Assembly (NCBI GenBank): GCA_030035585.1
Contig: CM057471.1
Coordinates: forward strand, 95,357,819-95,421,818
Direction of reading: 5' to 3'
DNA length: 64,000 bases
Source: Dugong dugon
Taxonomy: Eukaryota; Chordata; Mammalia; Sirenia; Dugongidae
Shown in pieces: positions 12,347-24,430 of the stretch. The position numbers were made by a program, and so were the translations under genes. The notes under the pieces were generated by a model. That model saw only the letters and a list, made by a program, of their open reading frames with translations, was not told the origin of the DNA and did not search any database. How positions within the stretch are numbered: position 1 is the stretch's first letter; every line of letters begins with the position of its first letter.

Positions 12347-12475
12347 CTGCAATAAACATTCTAGTACATATCTCCTTGTGCACATGTGAGGGTTTCTTTA
12401 GGTTATAAACTTAGAAGTGCAGCTTCAGCTTTATCAGATATTGCCAGTTTGTTCTCCTGGGTCAATTGCCAACCA
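12347..12475 (-). mobile_element. Old L1M ORF2 fragment
   Basis: The text CTGCAATAAACATTCTAGTACATATCTCC... and the TTATAAACTTAGAAGTG block are the inverted C-terminal ORF2 region of old L1s. It marks the right flank of the L1 #1 insertion. Confidence 0.6.
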
Positions 12476-12874
12476 AATGACAGAGTCCAGGTAAGATCTC
12501 AGATCGCCTCACTTGGGAACAGTGAGCCCCATCACTGTGTTAAGGCTTTTCTGCACCTTTGTGTTGTCACTCTGTTGGGGATGGAGAGCAGGATGTGTCG
12601 ATCAGTGTCCCCACTCCAGAGGGTGACAGGTGTGTGATGGGATGCAGGTGGATCAGAATAGCAATTTCTGGAGCGTGAATACTGGCTAAATCTACCCACC
12701 TTTTTACTTTCCTACCTTTGAGCCCTTGTTTTGGATATAAAAGTCTCAGCCAGTTGACAAAAGTCTGCATACTTCTGCTATTTTTGTTTTGTTACAAAAA
12801 ATACACATTTGTTATAGACATTTAAGACATTGGAAACAAATGAAAGGAAGAAATTAAAAATCAGCCTAGCCTAC
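12476..12874. other. Unassigned stretch
   Basis: Contains part of a chance frame (12386-12637) with no recognised homology. No repeat recognised. Confidence 0.3.
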
Positions 12875-13400
12875 TGTGATGGCTAAGGCTGTGTGTCAGC
12901 TTGGCTGGGTCATGATTCTCAGTGGTTTGGCAGTTAGGATGTAGTTTGGCAGTTATGTAATGATGTAATCACTTCCATGATGAAGTCTTATATAATGTAA
13001 TCATCTCCATGATGAGATCTTCTATAAGCAGCCTATCAGTTGAAAAGGAGTTTCCTTGGGTGTGGGGCCTGTATCCAATATATATGGACTTTCAGCAAAG
13101 CTCACCGGCTTTTGTTCACTCTGGATGCTGCATCTAGCTTGTCATCATCCAATTTCTGGTTCTTGGGACTTCAGCCAGCAGCCTGCAGTCTGACTTGCCG
13201 ATCTTGGGTTTGTTGGCCCCTGAGGCTATATGAGTCAGGAGAAGCTTCCAGCCTGACGCCTGACCCACGGACTTGGGACTTCCCAGCCTTTACAACTGCG
13301 TGAGCCATTGCCTTGATATAAATCTCTCTCCCCCCACTCCACACACACACATACATACCTTTCACTGGTTTTGCTTCTCTAGAGAACCCAGCCTAGGACA
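12875..13400 (+). mobile_element. ERVL-type solo LTR (MLT2-like)
   Basis: A 526-bp LTR on the plus strand. It starts TGTGATGGCTAAG, has CAGCTTGGCTGGG near the start, an ATATAAATCTCTCTCC poly(A)-region motif near 13316, and ends TCTAGAGAACCCAGCCTAGGACA-like at 13400, the layout of MLT2/ERVL LTRs. Flanking 5-mers CCTAC and CCGAC are an imperfect 5-bp target repeat. A short AC repeat (13340-13361) lies near its end. Solo LTR fossil. Confidence 0.72.
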
Positions 13401-14307
13401 CCGACAACAGTCGCTGTGAGCATTTAGTATTTACCTTTTCAGTTTTTTCTATGTCAATACTCTACGTTCTATTTGAAATGTGCTTTAAGATTTTTTTCGT
13501 TTTATTAAATATTCTTTTACAACATAATGGTGACTTGGTATTTTGTCACATGGAAATAAATCGTTTAAATAATTCCCACTTGTTGAACACTTTGACAATT
13601 TGACAATTTCTAATATCTCCCAATTTTTTCTGTTTTTACCTCATGCTCATTATGAAAGAAGACTCAGCACTTTGACTTTTCTCCAAAACAGAGCCAACTC
13701 CACTGTGAATTAGAAGACATGAACGTTTCATGGGGGAGACTCATGGCCCACATGACACAGCACACACTACACAGTGCAAACTTTGGATCATTAGCCATTT
13801 GACATTTGTGTTTTCTACTTTCCATTCTTCTTTCCAGCCTGTAACCTCTTCTCTCTTCTTTCTCTTCTCCAGACACCATTTCCAAATGTCCCTTGTGTTA
13901 CCCAGAATTCAAAGTTATTCACCTCTGCAGACTCACTCAGCAAAGCACAAAGTCCTGCAGTCAGCAGAAATAACCATTTTGAGACAGCAATTCAGGGACC
14001 ATCTATTTTAACTCAAATATGTCCCTTGAAAGTTTCACCTGATGATTTATCAAAGTTTTGTACAATCCATAACTATTTCTTTGTGATAAATTCTTAGAGG
14101 TGGGATGGCTGCACCAGAGAGCATAAAAAAATGTTCTTTTGATGACTGTTAGAGATAAGGTGCGTTGATTTGCTCTCTGCCAGTGAATGTTGCTTTGACT
14201 GCAGTAATTAACAAGTTGACAGTTGGAGTAGCATTTCTCTGGTTCATTTATCGATTTGCTCTCTGTCGGCTCACTCAGCAGTAGTGTCAGGGGAGCAGAG
14301 CCACTAT
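13401..14307. other. Mostly unassigned; possible old L1 traces
   Basis: AT-rich DNA. The GATAAATTCTTAGAGGTGGG block at 14086-14106 resembles the inverted ORF2 end of an old L1, so 14030-14130 may be L1M on the minus strand. The rest is unrecognised and non-coding. Confidence 0.35.
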
Positions 14308-14314
14308 GAACAAT

Positions 14315-14514
14315 CGGTTGCCATTGAGTTGATTACGACTCATGATGACTCCATCTGCTTCAGAGTAGAACTGGGCTCCACAGGGTTTCAGTGGCTGATT
14401 TCTCAGAATTAGATCACCAGGCCTTTCTTCTGAGGTGCTGCTGGATGTACTTGAACCTCCAACCTTGCAGTTATTAGCTGAGTGCATTAACCTTTTACAC
14501 CACCCAGGGGGTCA
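14315..14514 (-). mobile_element. AfroSINE, long type
   Basis: Minus-strand long-type AfroSINE ending at right with CACCCAGGGGG. The repeat GAACAAT flanks it (14308-14314, 14515-14521). Confidence 0.87.
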
Positions 14515-14627
14515 GAACAATGTATGGAAAAGTATAGGGATTTGTTATAGGGATTAGATTTTATCCAGTTGTGGGAGATCTAAGGAAGTAAAAGTTCTGA
14601 AAGGAGATTAGTTGGAAGCTCAGAGAA

Positions 14628-14775
14628 AACCATAGGGTTTTCACTGGCTGATTTTCAGAAGTAGATCACCAGGCCTTTCTTCCTAGTCTGTCTTAGTCTG
14701 GAAGCTCTGCTGAAACCTCTTCATCACAGCAACACACAAGCCTCCACTGACAGACAGGTGGGTGGTGGCTGCACA
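14628..14775 (-). mobile_element. RTE LINE 5'-end fragment
   Basis: Inverted RTE 5' region: TCCTAGTCTGTCTTAGTCTG, CATCACAGCAACACACAAGC and CTGACAGACAGGTGGG blocks are the reverse complement of the start of the RTE derivatives at 20861, 22910 and 29175. Confidence 0.75.
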
Positions 14776-17477
14776 TAAGGTGCAGGGCTTTCTTGAAGAA
14801 AATAGTACAAAATTACAAATGCAAAATTAGTCATCAGAGTGAATACTTAGAAAGAGAAAAGAAATGACAACAAACTACAAATTTTAAAAAGCTGACAAAT
14901 ATCACTAGCTTCACAAAGTCCGGAAAATAACAGAATAGGCCATTAATTAACTGCCTGACTCAACACTAGAATACTTTTTCTCCCTGTGTTTTTGCCTGGA
15001 TGTGCATTGTAAAGGACGCATGCAAAGTCACCAAATTCAGTAAGATGAAGCAGCTGTGGGCTTTCACACTTGTTCCACTGTTTGTACAAATTGCCTTTTC
15101 TTTACAGTAACCTCCATCTGCCTTCCTTTCATTTCCTGCTTGAGTGTTCTGAGTCTCCTAATCTCTGTAATCTCATCTGTTTTAATTTTCATCTGTTTTG
15201 TGATTGTTATTGATCTTTGTGATTTTAACCATCAAAGGATTTAGTTTTCATTCTTATTCTAGCAAAAGAGTTTTTGACATTTTGATGCTTCTGATACTTT
15301 TTTCTTTTTAATTTACACTTTTGGCTTCCACCGGGATATTTCCTTCCTGTAATGTTTATTTTAATATGATCGGTAATCCTGAAAAAAAATATAGAAAATT
15401 AATCTGAAAAGAAGTCCCACATGAGGAATTCAGACGCATTTTGAAATTGCTATTAAGTTGAATTGTGTTTTATAGTCAGGTAATCAAATTTCATTTGAAC
15501 TCCATCAATTGATGTTTTGATGAATCTATGTAGGAGTTTTGTCACTGGGACACTGTTTTTTCCCCAGGCCATTTATCTGCATTGGTGGCAGTTTTGTCTG
15601 TCTTCCATCTATTTGACACTTTGTCAGGACAGGGTGCATCAAATCTGCTACGATGCAATCTGACACCTTGGGGTGCATTAAACATGGGGTTTCACACAGC
15701 AACTGTTTGTGCTACTGCAAAAAGCTTGCCAGGAAGTCTGATAAATTCCATTTTGCACAATGTCCAACAAACATAAAAAAAATTGTATGGTAGGCTTATA
15801 CTTTTATATGCTGCATTGAGTATTCCTAATGAGAGAATTTTGACCTGGTGTCATCTCCCACAGACTGGCTTCTGGCTGCATGTGTTACAATCTTTCTTTG
15901 TCTCCCATTACCCTCATCCTTGCAGTGCCAGGTGCTGAGGGACCCTTTCATTTCCGAGTAGTGCCTCTGGCTTCGGTCTTCCAGAGACAATGTTGGGTGT
16001 GTTAGCCCAGCAGGTGGTAGGGGTATTTCTGGAAGCCATCCCTCCATGGGGATGGTTAGCAGTAACTAAAACATACACAGATGTGACTAGAAATCATGTA
16101 AATATGTCCCAAATACATGTTCGTATCCCCAGTTCAAACTACATGTATTCCCAAGTCAACTTCCCTTTCATTGGTTCCCCAAAATACCTGTGGCCACTCC
16201 AAAGCCTACATAAAGGAAGGGTGAAGGAAGAAAAGTCAGAGTGAAAAAGACACGGAATCTTGACCGATTGAGATTAAAAACTTATTTTTGCAAATTTTAC
16301 CACACATAAGATCATGTGAACGTATTGCTAGAGTGCTTAAAATGACCTTGGGAGGGGCGTGTGCAGTGAGGGCCCCCAGAGCTGAAGTTTCATTGGCTGC
16401 ACAATAAGCGCCCCCCTCTGCTGGGCTCTGTCTTCAGTGTTCTGAAATTTCAGCCCCGTTAGATTTGGAAGAATTAAGGTACAAGTACAGTTTATCCCAG
16501 AGAAGGGAAGTATTTCCAAGTTCATCAAACCCTAAAACAGGTGGTTAACACTTTCCCAGATTCATTATTCCTATCAACGAATGTACGCATTCCTTCCAAC
16601 TGCAAAGCTCTGTCCTCTTATTGTTTATGTGGCCTCACTTCCAACAGGAAAGGAAAGACAGTATCAAGAACTGTGAAGGGTCTGAGCTTTTACCCTTCTT
16701 GCAAGCTTACAAGTTAGCTGCCACAGTGTTATGGATGGTAGCAGAAGACACAGACTCCTGCATCAGAGACAAAGGACTTTGTTACTTGTGGCACAAAAAA
16801 CAGCATAAGCATTTTGTGTCTTTTCCCCTTTCCCCCTAGTCCCATGGGGACAATGCAGATGGGCCCAGGTGAATGATTGCTCATGCAGTGGGTTGCATTA
16901 CAAGAGAGAAACCCTGAGCTTAGGGAACCTGGATATTTTATAATGGGCAATAAACATGCTACCCTTAGTGCCAGAGGAAGGCATTTTCTCTGTATTCTGA
17001 GGCCTTTCACTACACAAACATCCCCGAAAAGACAGTCGAAAACTAAGGGTGACCAGTGCCTTGATTGTTGGATGTGCAGAAACGCTAGAGGTCCGTGGAA
17101 AATTGTCTTCAAACACAGTTAAAAACCCTTTGTTAGAGAGAAGCAAAGCCCAAGAGGGTTCTATATAAAACTATTATTACTTTCCTGTTGGCTAGAATTA
17201 GCCAACTCATTGGCTAAGAAAAGTGCATGATGGAGGCATGAAAGAACTCCTTCATATCAATGCAGATACTAGGAATATAGTCCCCAGATATTTTAGGTTC
17301 TTTCAGTCTCATATGATCCTGCCCTCTCCAAACTCATCTATTCTTAAATTTTCTAAAAAGTTTATAGTCAACCTGAATTATTCTTTAGATTGGTGAGTCT
17401 ATAAGTCAATTACTTGCTGCATGAAGTAGAACTTGGCTTTACTTATTTTAATCTTGTGTTTTTCAAGCAGAGCGCTG
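14776..17477. other. Long unassigned stretch
   Basis: 2.7 kb in which I recognise no coding exon, RNA gene or interspersed repeat. Frames of 60-127 codons (for example 16729-17112 minus and 16877-17122 plus) overlap on both strands and lack a family signature, so they look like chance. Part of this may be unique ancestral DNA. Confidence 0.4.
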
Positions 17478-17605
17478 GGCTCAAGTCTCAGTCTTGCCAC
17501 TAACTTGTGATGTGACCCTAAGTAAACCACTTAACATCTCTGGGCCTCAGCATTGTAGTGACAGGGGAACTGGCCTAGATGATCTCTAAGGGGCCTTCCA
17601 GACTC
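17478..17605 (+). mobile_element. MIR SINE
   Basis: The blocks CTTGCCACTAACTTGTGATGTGACC, AACCACTTAACATCTCTGGGCCTCAG and the region after it follow the MIR core order on the plus strand, at strong divergence. Confidence 0.8.
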
Positions 17606-17794
17606 ATATTCCATGAGACTTGTGTTTTTGGATTTTAGATTTACCACATTTGCTTTAGTTATCCCCTTTTATGGTTTTGATGTTAGCATCATCATCAACA
17701 GATATCAAGTGCCTCTCATATGTAAAGTCCTTTATGGTAGCTTAAAACACAAAGATGCTTGAGACATGTTTCTGCCCCTAGAGAATAGCTGGGT

Positions 17795-18365
17795 ATTCTG
17801 GGTACTGATCCTGTATAACAAACCACTCTAAAACTTAGTGATTTACACCAACAGTTATTTATTTTATTCATGCCTCTGCAATATAGGTAGGGCTAGGCAG
17901 GGACAGCTTATCTCTGTTCCATGTGGCAGCAGCTGAGGGGCTTAACTGGGGCTGGAGGACTCATTTCTAAGGTGACTCAATCATATGACTGGCAAGTGGA
18001 TGCTGGCCGTCCCCTGGGAGTTGAGTTGGTGCTCTCAGTTCCTCTCTACAAGGGTGTCTCCATGGGACAGCTTAAGCTTCCTTAAAGCATGGTGGCTGGA
18101 TTCCAAGAGAGAGCATCCAAAGAGAACCAGGCAGAAGCTGTATGATCTTCTATAACATAGCCTTGGAGGTCGCATAATGTCATTTCTGCTATAATCACAA
18201 GCCTGCCCAGATTCAAGTGAGAAGCAAGAGTCAAGAGGGAGGGAGCATAAATCCAGTCTCTAAACTGGAGGAGTATTAAAGTTCCATTGCAAGTATTGTA
18301 AGAAGAGCAGGTGGGGTGGGAGATACGGTTGTCCACCATTTTGGGAAAATATAATCAGCCTCCTA
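17795..18365 (-). mobile_element. MLT1 solo LTR (ERVL-MaLR)
   Basis: A 571-bp old MaLR LTR read on the minus strand. ATAACAAACCACTCTAAAAC and TTATTTATTTTATTC at the left are the inverted MLT1 end; CCACCATTTTGGGAAAATAT at the right is its inverted start region. The perfect 5-bp repeat TGGGT flanks it (17790-17794, 18366-18370). Solo LTR fossil, among the older layers. Confidence 0.78.
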
Positions 18366-18426
18366 TGGGTCCTCTGTTCTCAAGGCCATCCTTTTTCTGT
18401 ACTGAAAATGTCTCAGGATCTGTCCT

Positions 18427-19042
18427 TGTGATAGATTAATTACTTTTGTGTGTGGCCTTTCTAGTCATGGTCTTGTAACTCCCACCCAGGTGATTGGGTG
18501 GGACTGTGTGATAGGGTAATCCAAGGGGACTGGTCAGTTCTGCCTTAAAAGGGAGACAATTCCAGCACAGAGGGGAGGAGCCCACCACCATCAAGAAAGG
18601 AGAGGCCAGCAGGAGAGACCTGGCAGCAGGAGACAGCACAGTGGGCTTTCCAGTCCATGGAGAGAGAAAGATGAGTGCCTCTGGGCAGAGACTGAGGGCC
18701 AGGGAGAGGTGTGCCTGGGAGCATGGCTGGGGAGAGGCTATCCTGACAGAAGAACTGTATCCTGAGTGTTCTTGAGCCTGAATAGTAACTGTTACTTCCC
18801 CAATAAACTCCATAATTGTGAGTATGGTCTGTGTGTTCTGTGCTGCCATTGCAATGAATTATCAAACCCAGTAGAGAGTGCTGTGGGAGAGATGGTTTGT
18901 GTCAGAGTTGGTAAAGATGGCGGAGAGAGGAGGCATGTGTGACCTTGGCCTCATAGGAATCAGCCTTGGCCCGTTGATTTGATTCTCCTTCCCCTTTGTG
19001 GGGTTGGAGGAGGTCAGACACCTCTCCCATGCCATTTTTACA
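18427..19042 (+). mobile_element. ERVL-like solo LTR, 616 bp
   Basis: A solo LTR on the plus strand, starting TGTGATAGATTAATTAC and ending CCATTTTTACA. It has an AATAAA poly(A) signal at 18803-18808 and a long U5-like segment. A perfect 5-bp repeat GTCCT flanks it (18422-18426, 19043-19047), the size expected of ERVL/class III. The last 240 bp are clearly related to the inverted LTR at 26062-27138 (shared ATTATCAAACCCAG, GTGTGG/GGTCTGTG and CATAGGRATTAGCCTTGG blocks). Confidence 0.85.
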
Positions 19043-19294
19043 GTCCTCATGCTGCAGCCCCTCTCCGGTCATTGGGCTGAAGGAAGAAAGGCTGTGCTTC
19101 CCGGGACTGGGGTCCTCCCACTACCAACCTCCCTTTTAAAGATCAAAACTGCATCCTCAGCCTTCTGGGGTGGTGAATAAGTGCATAGTCAGAAGTTCTC
19201 TTTCTAGAGTCATTTTCATAGGGATCCAGGAAACTAAACATTCATCCAGGGACTTCTGTGTGTCAGGATTTCTGTGCCGAGAGGCAGGTTCAGC

Positions 19295-19435
19295 TAAAGA
19301 AGTCAGAGGGACCTGGACTTGAAATCCAGTTCCATCACTTGTGAGTGGGTGACCTTGAGAAAATAACTTGACCTCTCTGGATCCCAGTTTCTCCAACTGT
19401 AAAACGTATATGATTTTAATGATATTAGCAAATAA
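19295..19435 (+). mobile_element. MIR SINE
   Basis: CATCACTTGTGAGTGGGTGACC, AACTTGACCTCTCTGGATCC and CTCCAACTGTAAAACG follow the MIR core on the plus strand. Confidence 0.75.
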
Positions 19436-19440
19436 TAACA

Positions 19441-19505
19441 TAACCACCTTCTATGTGCCAGGCACTGTTCTGAGCACTTTATTTATTCATTTAATAATAT
19501 ATATC
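19441..19505 (-). mobile_element. MIR fragment, inverted
   Basis: CTATGTGCCAGGCACTGTTC followed by a TTTATTTATTCATTTAAT-like run is the inverted MIR 3' part. It directly follows a plus-strand MIR, so two independent copies lie tail to tail. Confidence 0.65.
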
Positions 19506-19797
19506 ATTCATGGTTGTTGGGTGCATTAGCTCTTAGATGATTACCTTATTCCTGGTTTATTGTATGTTAGAAGAACACTTGTCTGGGAAAAGAAAACAGG
19601 AAAAGAGAGTAAATCAGTTTAAATGTACTGTAAGTGCTATTTTTAGATACCATATCTATGAAGTGGAATTCTTTTGTAATACATGTGTTTACTCATCCAA
19701 GATTCATGGAGCTTGCTATGGTTCCAGCAAAATGTTAGCCATGGGAATACAGACAAGAGAAGGGCCCTCAAAGAAACTGTTCTTCTCCTTGCCTTGT

Positions 19798-19985
19798 TGT
19801 TAATTTCCTTGAAGTGGATTCTGACTCATGACAACCCCACTGAGTAGAGTAGAAGCACTCCACAGGGTTTTCGAGGCTGTGAACTTTTGGAAGAAGATTG
19901 CTTCCAAGGTGCCTCTGAGTGGGTTTGAACTGCCAACCTTTCGGGTAGTAGGCGAGCGCTTAGCCATTTGTGCCACCCACCTGGC
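19798..19985 (-). mobile_element. AfroSINE, long type
   Basis: Minus-strand AfroSINE with GATTCTGACTCATGACAACC at left and GGTTTGAACTGCCAACC plus TTGTGCCACCCA at right. CCTTGT repeats at both edges (19792-19797, 19986-19991). Confidence 0.86.
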
Positions 19986-19991
19986 CCTTGT

Positions 19992-20585
19992 CTAGGAGAT
20001 ATCAAAATGGATATTGTGTTTCCTAATAACTGATTCCAGCAGCTGAAGCTGATGTGGCACATTAAAGATGTGAAATGACCATAAACTTTAAGTGGCCCAG
20101 AAGAGGCCAGACCCTTACTGGACCTAACCGAAAACTCTTTCCTGACCAATGAGCAATGGGGCTTGTTTTAACCAACAGTGTACAGACCTACGGATTCATT
20201 CTGTCCTCAGCAGAGTTTTCAATACCTAATTGGTGTAAGATCTCCTTTATTACACTTAAAACCCCTGACTTTGCCCCTCTGCGAGCTCCTCAGTGAATTT
20301 ACTTGCCGGTGGCTGTTCCCTTGCCTGACCATTTTTTTCTAAGCTCTTTTTTCTTTGTTTCATTCTTTGACATGTAGGAAGTCAAGGAAGAGCTATTTCT
20401 ATCGGCTTTAAGTGCTACTTACCTATGGGTTTCCCCATGAGGCGAGTGAGGTGAGGGATGGCAGCAGCCACAGGGGTTCTGATTGCCTTCTCTATGCTTC
20501 AGGACCCTATAACCACCGTCACCTCACCCTCTATGCTGAGCAAGCGTAGAGCTAGAGGGCAGACAACCAGGGGGCAACCAGGTTG
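19992..20585. other. Unassigned stretch
   Basis: No gene or repeat recognised in this 590-bp interval. Confidence 0.3.
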
Positions 20586-20846
20586 CTTGAAGCTCATGCA
20601 ATGTTTTAATAGACTTTACTTTTCAGAGCAGTTCTAAGTTTACAGAAAAATTGTGCACAAAGCCGAGCTCCCGCATACCTCCTCTCCCCCTGCACACTGT
20701 TTCTCCTATTAATTAGCAACTCGCATTCCTGTGGTACATTTGTTACACTTGATGAACCAGTATTGATACATTATTATTAACTAACGTCTATAGTTTACAT
20801 TAGGGTTCACTCTTTGTGTTGTAAAAGAGTTTACATAATTTGGAGG
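20586..20846 (-). mobile_element. Old L1 3' UTR fragment
   Basis: The blocks AGAGCAGTTCTAAGTTTACAG, GTGGTACATTTGTTACA and TTTACATTAGGGTTCACTC are the inverted 3' UTR of an old mammalian L1. Confidence 0.75.
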
Positions 20847-20860
20847 ACCTATTTAGGGAA

Positions 20861-21318
20861 ACCACCACCCGACCGTCAGTCTGTCATACTGTCTTGGCTT
20901 GTGTGTTACTGTGATGCTGGAAGCTATGCCACTAGTATTTCAAATACCAGTAGGGCCACCCATGGTGGACAGGTTTCAGCAGAGCTTCCAGACTAAGACA
21001 GACTAGGAGGAAAGGCCTGGAGAGCTACTTACAAAAAGTAGCTAATGAAAACCCTGTGGATCACAACAGAACATTGTGTGACTCTTTGCTTTCAACGCAT
21101 CATCGGGAGGGCTCAGTCTCTGGAGGAGGATGTGACGTTTGGTGCAGTAGAAGGCAAACGAGGGCAAGGGAGGCCCTTGGTGAAACAGACTGGCACAACA
21201 GCAGCAATGATGGACTTGAACATGCTAACCACTGTGAGGATGACACAGGACCAGGCAGTGTTACGTTCCGTTGTGCACGGGGTCGCCATGAGTCAGAGAT
21301 GACTCGATGACAGCTACC
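20861..21318 (+). mobile_element. Internally deleted RTE derivative
   Basis: The first about 200 bp are the RTE 5' end (CAGTCTGTCATACTGTC, GCTGGAAGCTATGCCACTAG, AGCTTCCAGACTAAGACAG). The rest jumps to the RTE 3' end (ATCATCGGGAGGGCTCAGTC through CATGAGTCAGAGATGACTCG). All the endonuclease and most RT code is missing. It keeps about 100 bp more of the 3' part than the copies at 22910 and 29175, so its deletion is an independent event. Overlapping short frames at 21045-21310 are remnants of the ORF2 C-terminus. Confidence 0.8.
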
Positions 21319-21440
21319 TTCTTAAGGAAAAGACTTAAAAAAATTAATTAAAACAGCAAATATTTATTTAGAATGAGAAGACAGACCCCAATTACAAATT
21401 TAAAACAAGTGAGAAATTCACAGTCTCCTAACTGGAATGT

Positions 21441-21657
21441 GGGAACCCTGGTGGCACAGTGGTTAAGCACTTGGCTGCTAACGGAAAGGTTGGCAGTCTG
21501 AACCCACCAGCCACTCCGCTGTAGAAAGATGTGGCAATCTGCTTGCGTAAAGATTTCAGCCTTGGAAGCTCTATGAGGCAGTTCTACTATGTCCTATAGG
21601 GTTGCTATGAGTTGGAATTCGACTTGATGGCAATGGATTTGGTTTTGGTGTTTTTGG
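21441..21657 (+). mobile_element. AfroSINE, long type
   Basis: Plus-strand AfroSINE beginning GGAACCCTGGTGGCACAGTG, with the tRNA-like head, central GCTTGCGTAAAGATTTCAGCC and tail GAATTCGACTTGATGGCAA. The 12-bp near-perfect repeat TAAYTGGAATGT flanks it (21429-21440, 21658-21669). Confidence 0.93.
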
Positions 21658-21669
21658 TAATTGGAATGT

Positions 21670-22909
21670 ACATGAGGGATTTCCTATTTGTATTATGAGC
21701 CTGGAAAGGAGCCCGTGCAAGTCCAGGCATCTGAAGCTTACACTTTATGAGCTTCACAGCAAATCTCACTCTGTTGGCCACAACCTTTCACACATACCCC
21801 AGGCAGCTCAACACTTCTGCTTTCTTTCAGCTTCCCCCAAGGAACATAATAGTTTTGTGAATTGGGGGTGAGGAGCTGCTTAGGTATGTAATAGATTCAC
21901 TGGTCAGAGACCTGGGCATTCCCCGCCACCGCTCCTGGTGGATTAGCCCCTTTCTTGGAAATTAATTAAATTTTCTGGGCTTTGGGTTCTTTCTTTATAA
22001 TGTAATCACAGGACTTGCAAGCTTGCTACTTATAATTCAGTAAGGAGGGATCAAGTGATGTGAGTGGAGGGGCTTTGGGTTTCAATCATAGCTGTAAGTC
22101 TGAAAACTCATGCAAGAAGTCGTGTTGAGAATTAGACGGCTCTACCCTAAGGAAATCATATCTACAACCATCTCTTTAAAAAATAAAGTAGCCAACAGGT
22201 AATTTAAGATATGGAAGTTTCTGCTATGTGCCTACAGACAATAAGTGGTTTTAAATTATAGTAAACCGCATTTCATTATGGTGGATCAGGAAGTCTCTTC
22301 GACAGCTCTTCTCTGGATGCTTCCAGAGACTTGAGTACTTGAGGGTCGGTTCTGTGAATTTGTTGTCTGTATTCCCACGGCCTATCATTCCCATGACCTA
22401 CCAGGCTCCCTCAGTGTTGAATGAATAAACACACGCATTGCAAAAGAATTCCATTTTACAGACGTGGTATCTAAAAATTGTGTTTACAGTGCATTTAAAC
22501 TGCTCTTACTCTCTGTTCTCTTTCCTCCCTTTGAAATGAAAAACATTTTTTTTTTCCCCATTCTAGGATCTGGGGTCTGGCCCTTGGGACTAGCAAATGC
22601 TTGCCCACTGGGAATTAAGCCCCTCAAGTAAAGAAAAGCAAGTGAATCAAGGCTTTGCATTTTCTAGGTTGGAAAAGCAGGCTGGCTCCAGGCTGAGGTT
22701 AGATTTCCAGGCCTGAAGAGGACTGGACTGTGGGTAGAATGGACAGGTCCTGAGGACTGCTGAGTCTGATTCCTGACGGGGCAGGTCTTGGGGCGACTGG
22801 AAGTGTTCTAGAATGGGCTGGGCCTAGGAGCCTTTGGGCAGGCCCTGGACTGGCTCAGAACAGCAGCCTTCCTGGAGAGCTTTACAGGTCTGCCTGCTGG
22901 GTAAGTTCC
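21670..22909. other. Unassigned stretch
   Basis: 1.2 kb without a recognised gene or repeat. A T-rich run lies at 22545-22557. Confidence 0.35.
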
Positions 22910-23312
22910 ACCACCACCCATCTACCAGTTTGTCGTACTGTGGTGACTCGAGTGTTGCTATGATGCTGGAAGCTATGCCACTATTATTTCAAATATTAGC
23001 AGGGTCACCCATAGTGGACGGGCTTCAGCAGAGCTTCCAGACTAAAACAACTAGGAAGAAAGGCCTGGTGATGTACTTCCTAAAATTAGCCAATGAAAGC
23101 CCTATGGTCACAACTGAACACTATTCTATATACTGCTGGAAGATGAGCCCCCTAGGTTGGAAGACACTCAAAATACACAGTGGTCACGACAACAGAATCA
23201 AGCATTCCAACAATTGTGAAGGTGGTGCAGGACCGGGCAATGTTTTGTTCTGATGTACATGGGGTCACCATGAGTCAGAGCCAACCTGAAAGCAACTAAC
23301 TACAACAACAGT
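22910..23312 (+). mobile_element. Internally deleted RTE derivative (shared-junction type)
   Basis: RTE 5' end (CTACCAGTTTGTCGTACTGTGG, GATGCTGGAAGCTATGCC) runs as far as the start of the coding part (GCTGGAAGATGAGCCCCCTA, GGAAGACACTCAAA) and is then joined directly to the 3' end (ATACACAGTGG...). It ends in a CAACAACA tail. The join ACTCAAA|ATACACAGTGG is the same as in the copy at 29175, which points to a non-autonomous subfamily. A 139-codon frame across it is chance. Confidence 0.82.
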
Positions 23313-23644
23313 CCTCTATAATGGTATCTGGTGGCTGCAATGAGCAAGGTCATAGAGGAAATCAGATGCTGAAAAATTCCCCACCCACATCAGGATTTTG
23401 TAAGATCTGATGACTAGAGAGCAGGGAAGTGAGATTGGGAAAGGGACAGATATCGGACTTCTAACCAAGTCTGGTGTATGAGAAGGATTTCATTTGAGTT
23501 GGACAATAAGGGCAGGTGACATCATTCACACTCCTGATGCTGTGGCGCTATTTACTGTTGTCACAAATGAAGTGTGGGGACTGAGTGGACAGGTAAGCAG
23601 TTCCTTCTTAAAAAAGGAAGGCTAGCTGGAATCTGCTTTGTAGT
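23313..23644. other. Unassigned stretch
   Basis: No gene or repeat recognised in this 330-bp interval. Confidence 0.3.
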
Positions 23645-23653
23645 TTGGCAAAC

Positions 23654-23858
23654 AAACCATTTGCTGTGGAGTTGACTCCAACTCATGGCCACCCCATGTG
23701 TGTTAGAGTAAACTTGTGCTCCACAGGGTTTTCGGTGGCCTATGTTTTGGAAGCAGATCACTAGGTCTTTCTTCTGAGGCACCTCTGGGTAGACTTGAAC
23801 CTCCAACCTTTTGGTTAGCAGCTGAGTGTGTTAAGTGTCTGTACCACGCAGGGATTCC
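23654..23858 (-). mobile_element. AfroSINE, long type
   Basis: Minus-strand AfroSINE with a complete tRNA-like end. The perfect 9-bp repeat TTGGCAAAC flanks it (23645-23653, 23859-23867). Confidence 0.93.
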
Positions 23859-23867
23859 TTGGCAAAC

Positions 23868-24430
23868 CAGGGCACATCATTTCCAGCCTGGGAAAGAAAT
23901 CTCAAAGGGAATGCTGGAGACAGAGTGACGGAGAGTCAGGTCATCAGGCTGGAACATCAAACACATCTGGTGGGTGTAATGGACGATAGGATGGAGGTTA
24001 GGGTGGTGGGGGACGATGAAGCCCATGGGCAGACGTCAGAATTGGATCCAGGACCCAGGCGGGCTCAGGGAAAGGTTTGATCAATGCCTGTTAGAATATG
24101 GTGACCTTAGAAGACAAGTTTGGGAGCTGGGTACCATCCTCATGAAGCACCAGGTTATTATTCTGGGTCTGTTAGTACAGTTTATGCTGTAAGATGTCTG
24201 GCGTGATTTTATGCCGTGGGTGCTGGGGCTGCTTTATTCTGGGGCTTGCAGTGAGTGCTTTTGGAGGTTTCTGGGGCCCTGAGGGTTATCATTGAAGACC
24301 CCATGGGAAAATGTCTGCCTAAAGGCACTAGAGGATCTACTTCAGGCTAGTTCAGCCATCTTTTCAGACCCACCTCCCAACGTACTCCAGGATCAGTGCT
24401 CCTGAGTATCAGGCCAGAGTTGATAGGGGC
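23868..24430. other. Unassigned stretch
   Basis: No gene or repeat recognised. It ends at the poly-A/T start of an old L1 tail. Confidence 0.3.

Noticed and set aside
16729-17146. Facing frames of 81-127 codons on both strands
   Set aside because: They overlap each other in opposite directions and show no motif or splice context that I can recognise.
22834-23253. A 139-codon frame
   Set aside because: It runs through an internally deleted RTE derivative across its deletion junction; no intact RTE domain is present.
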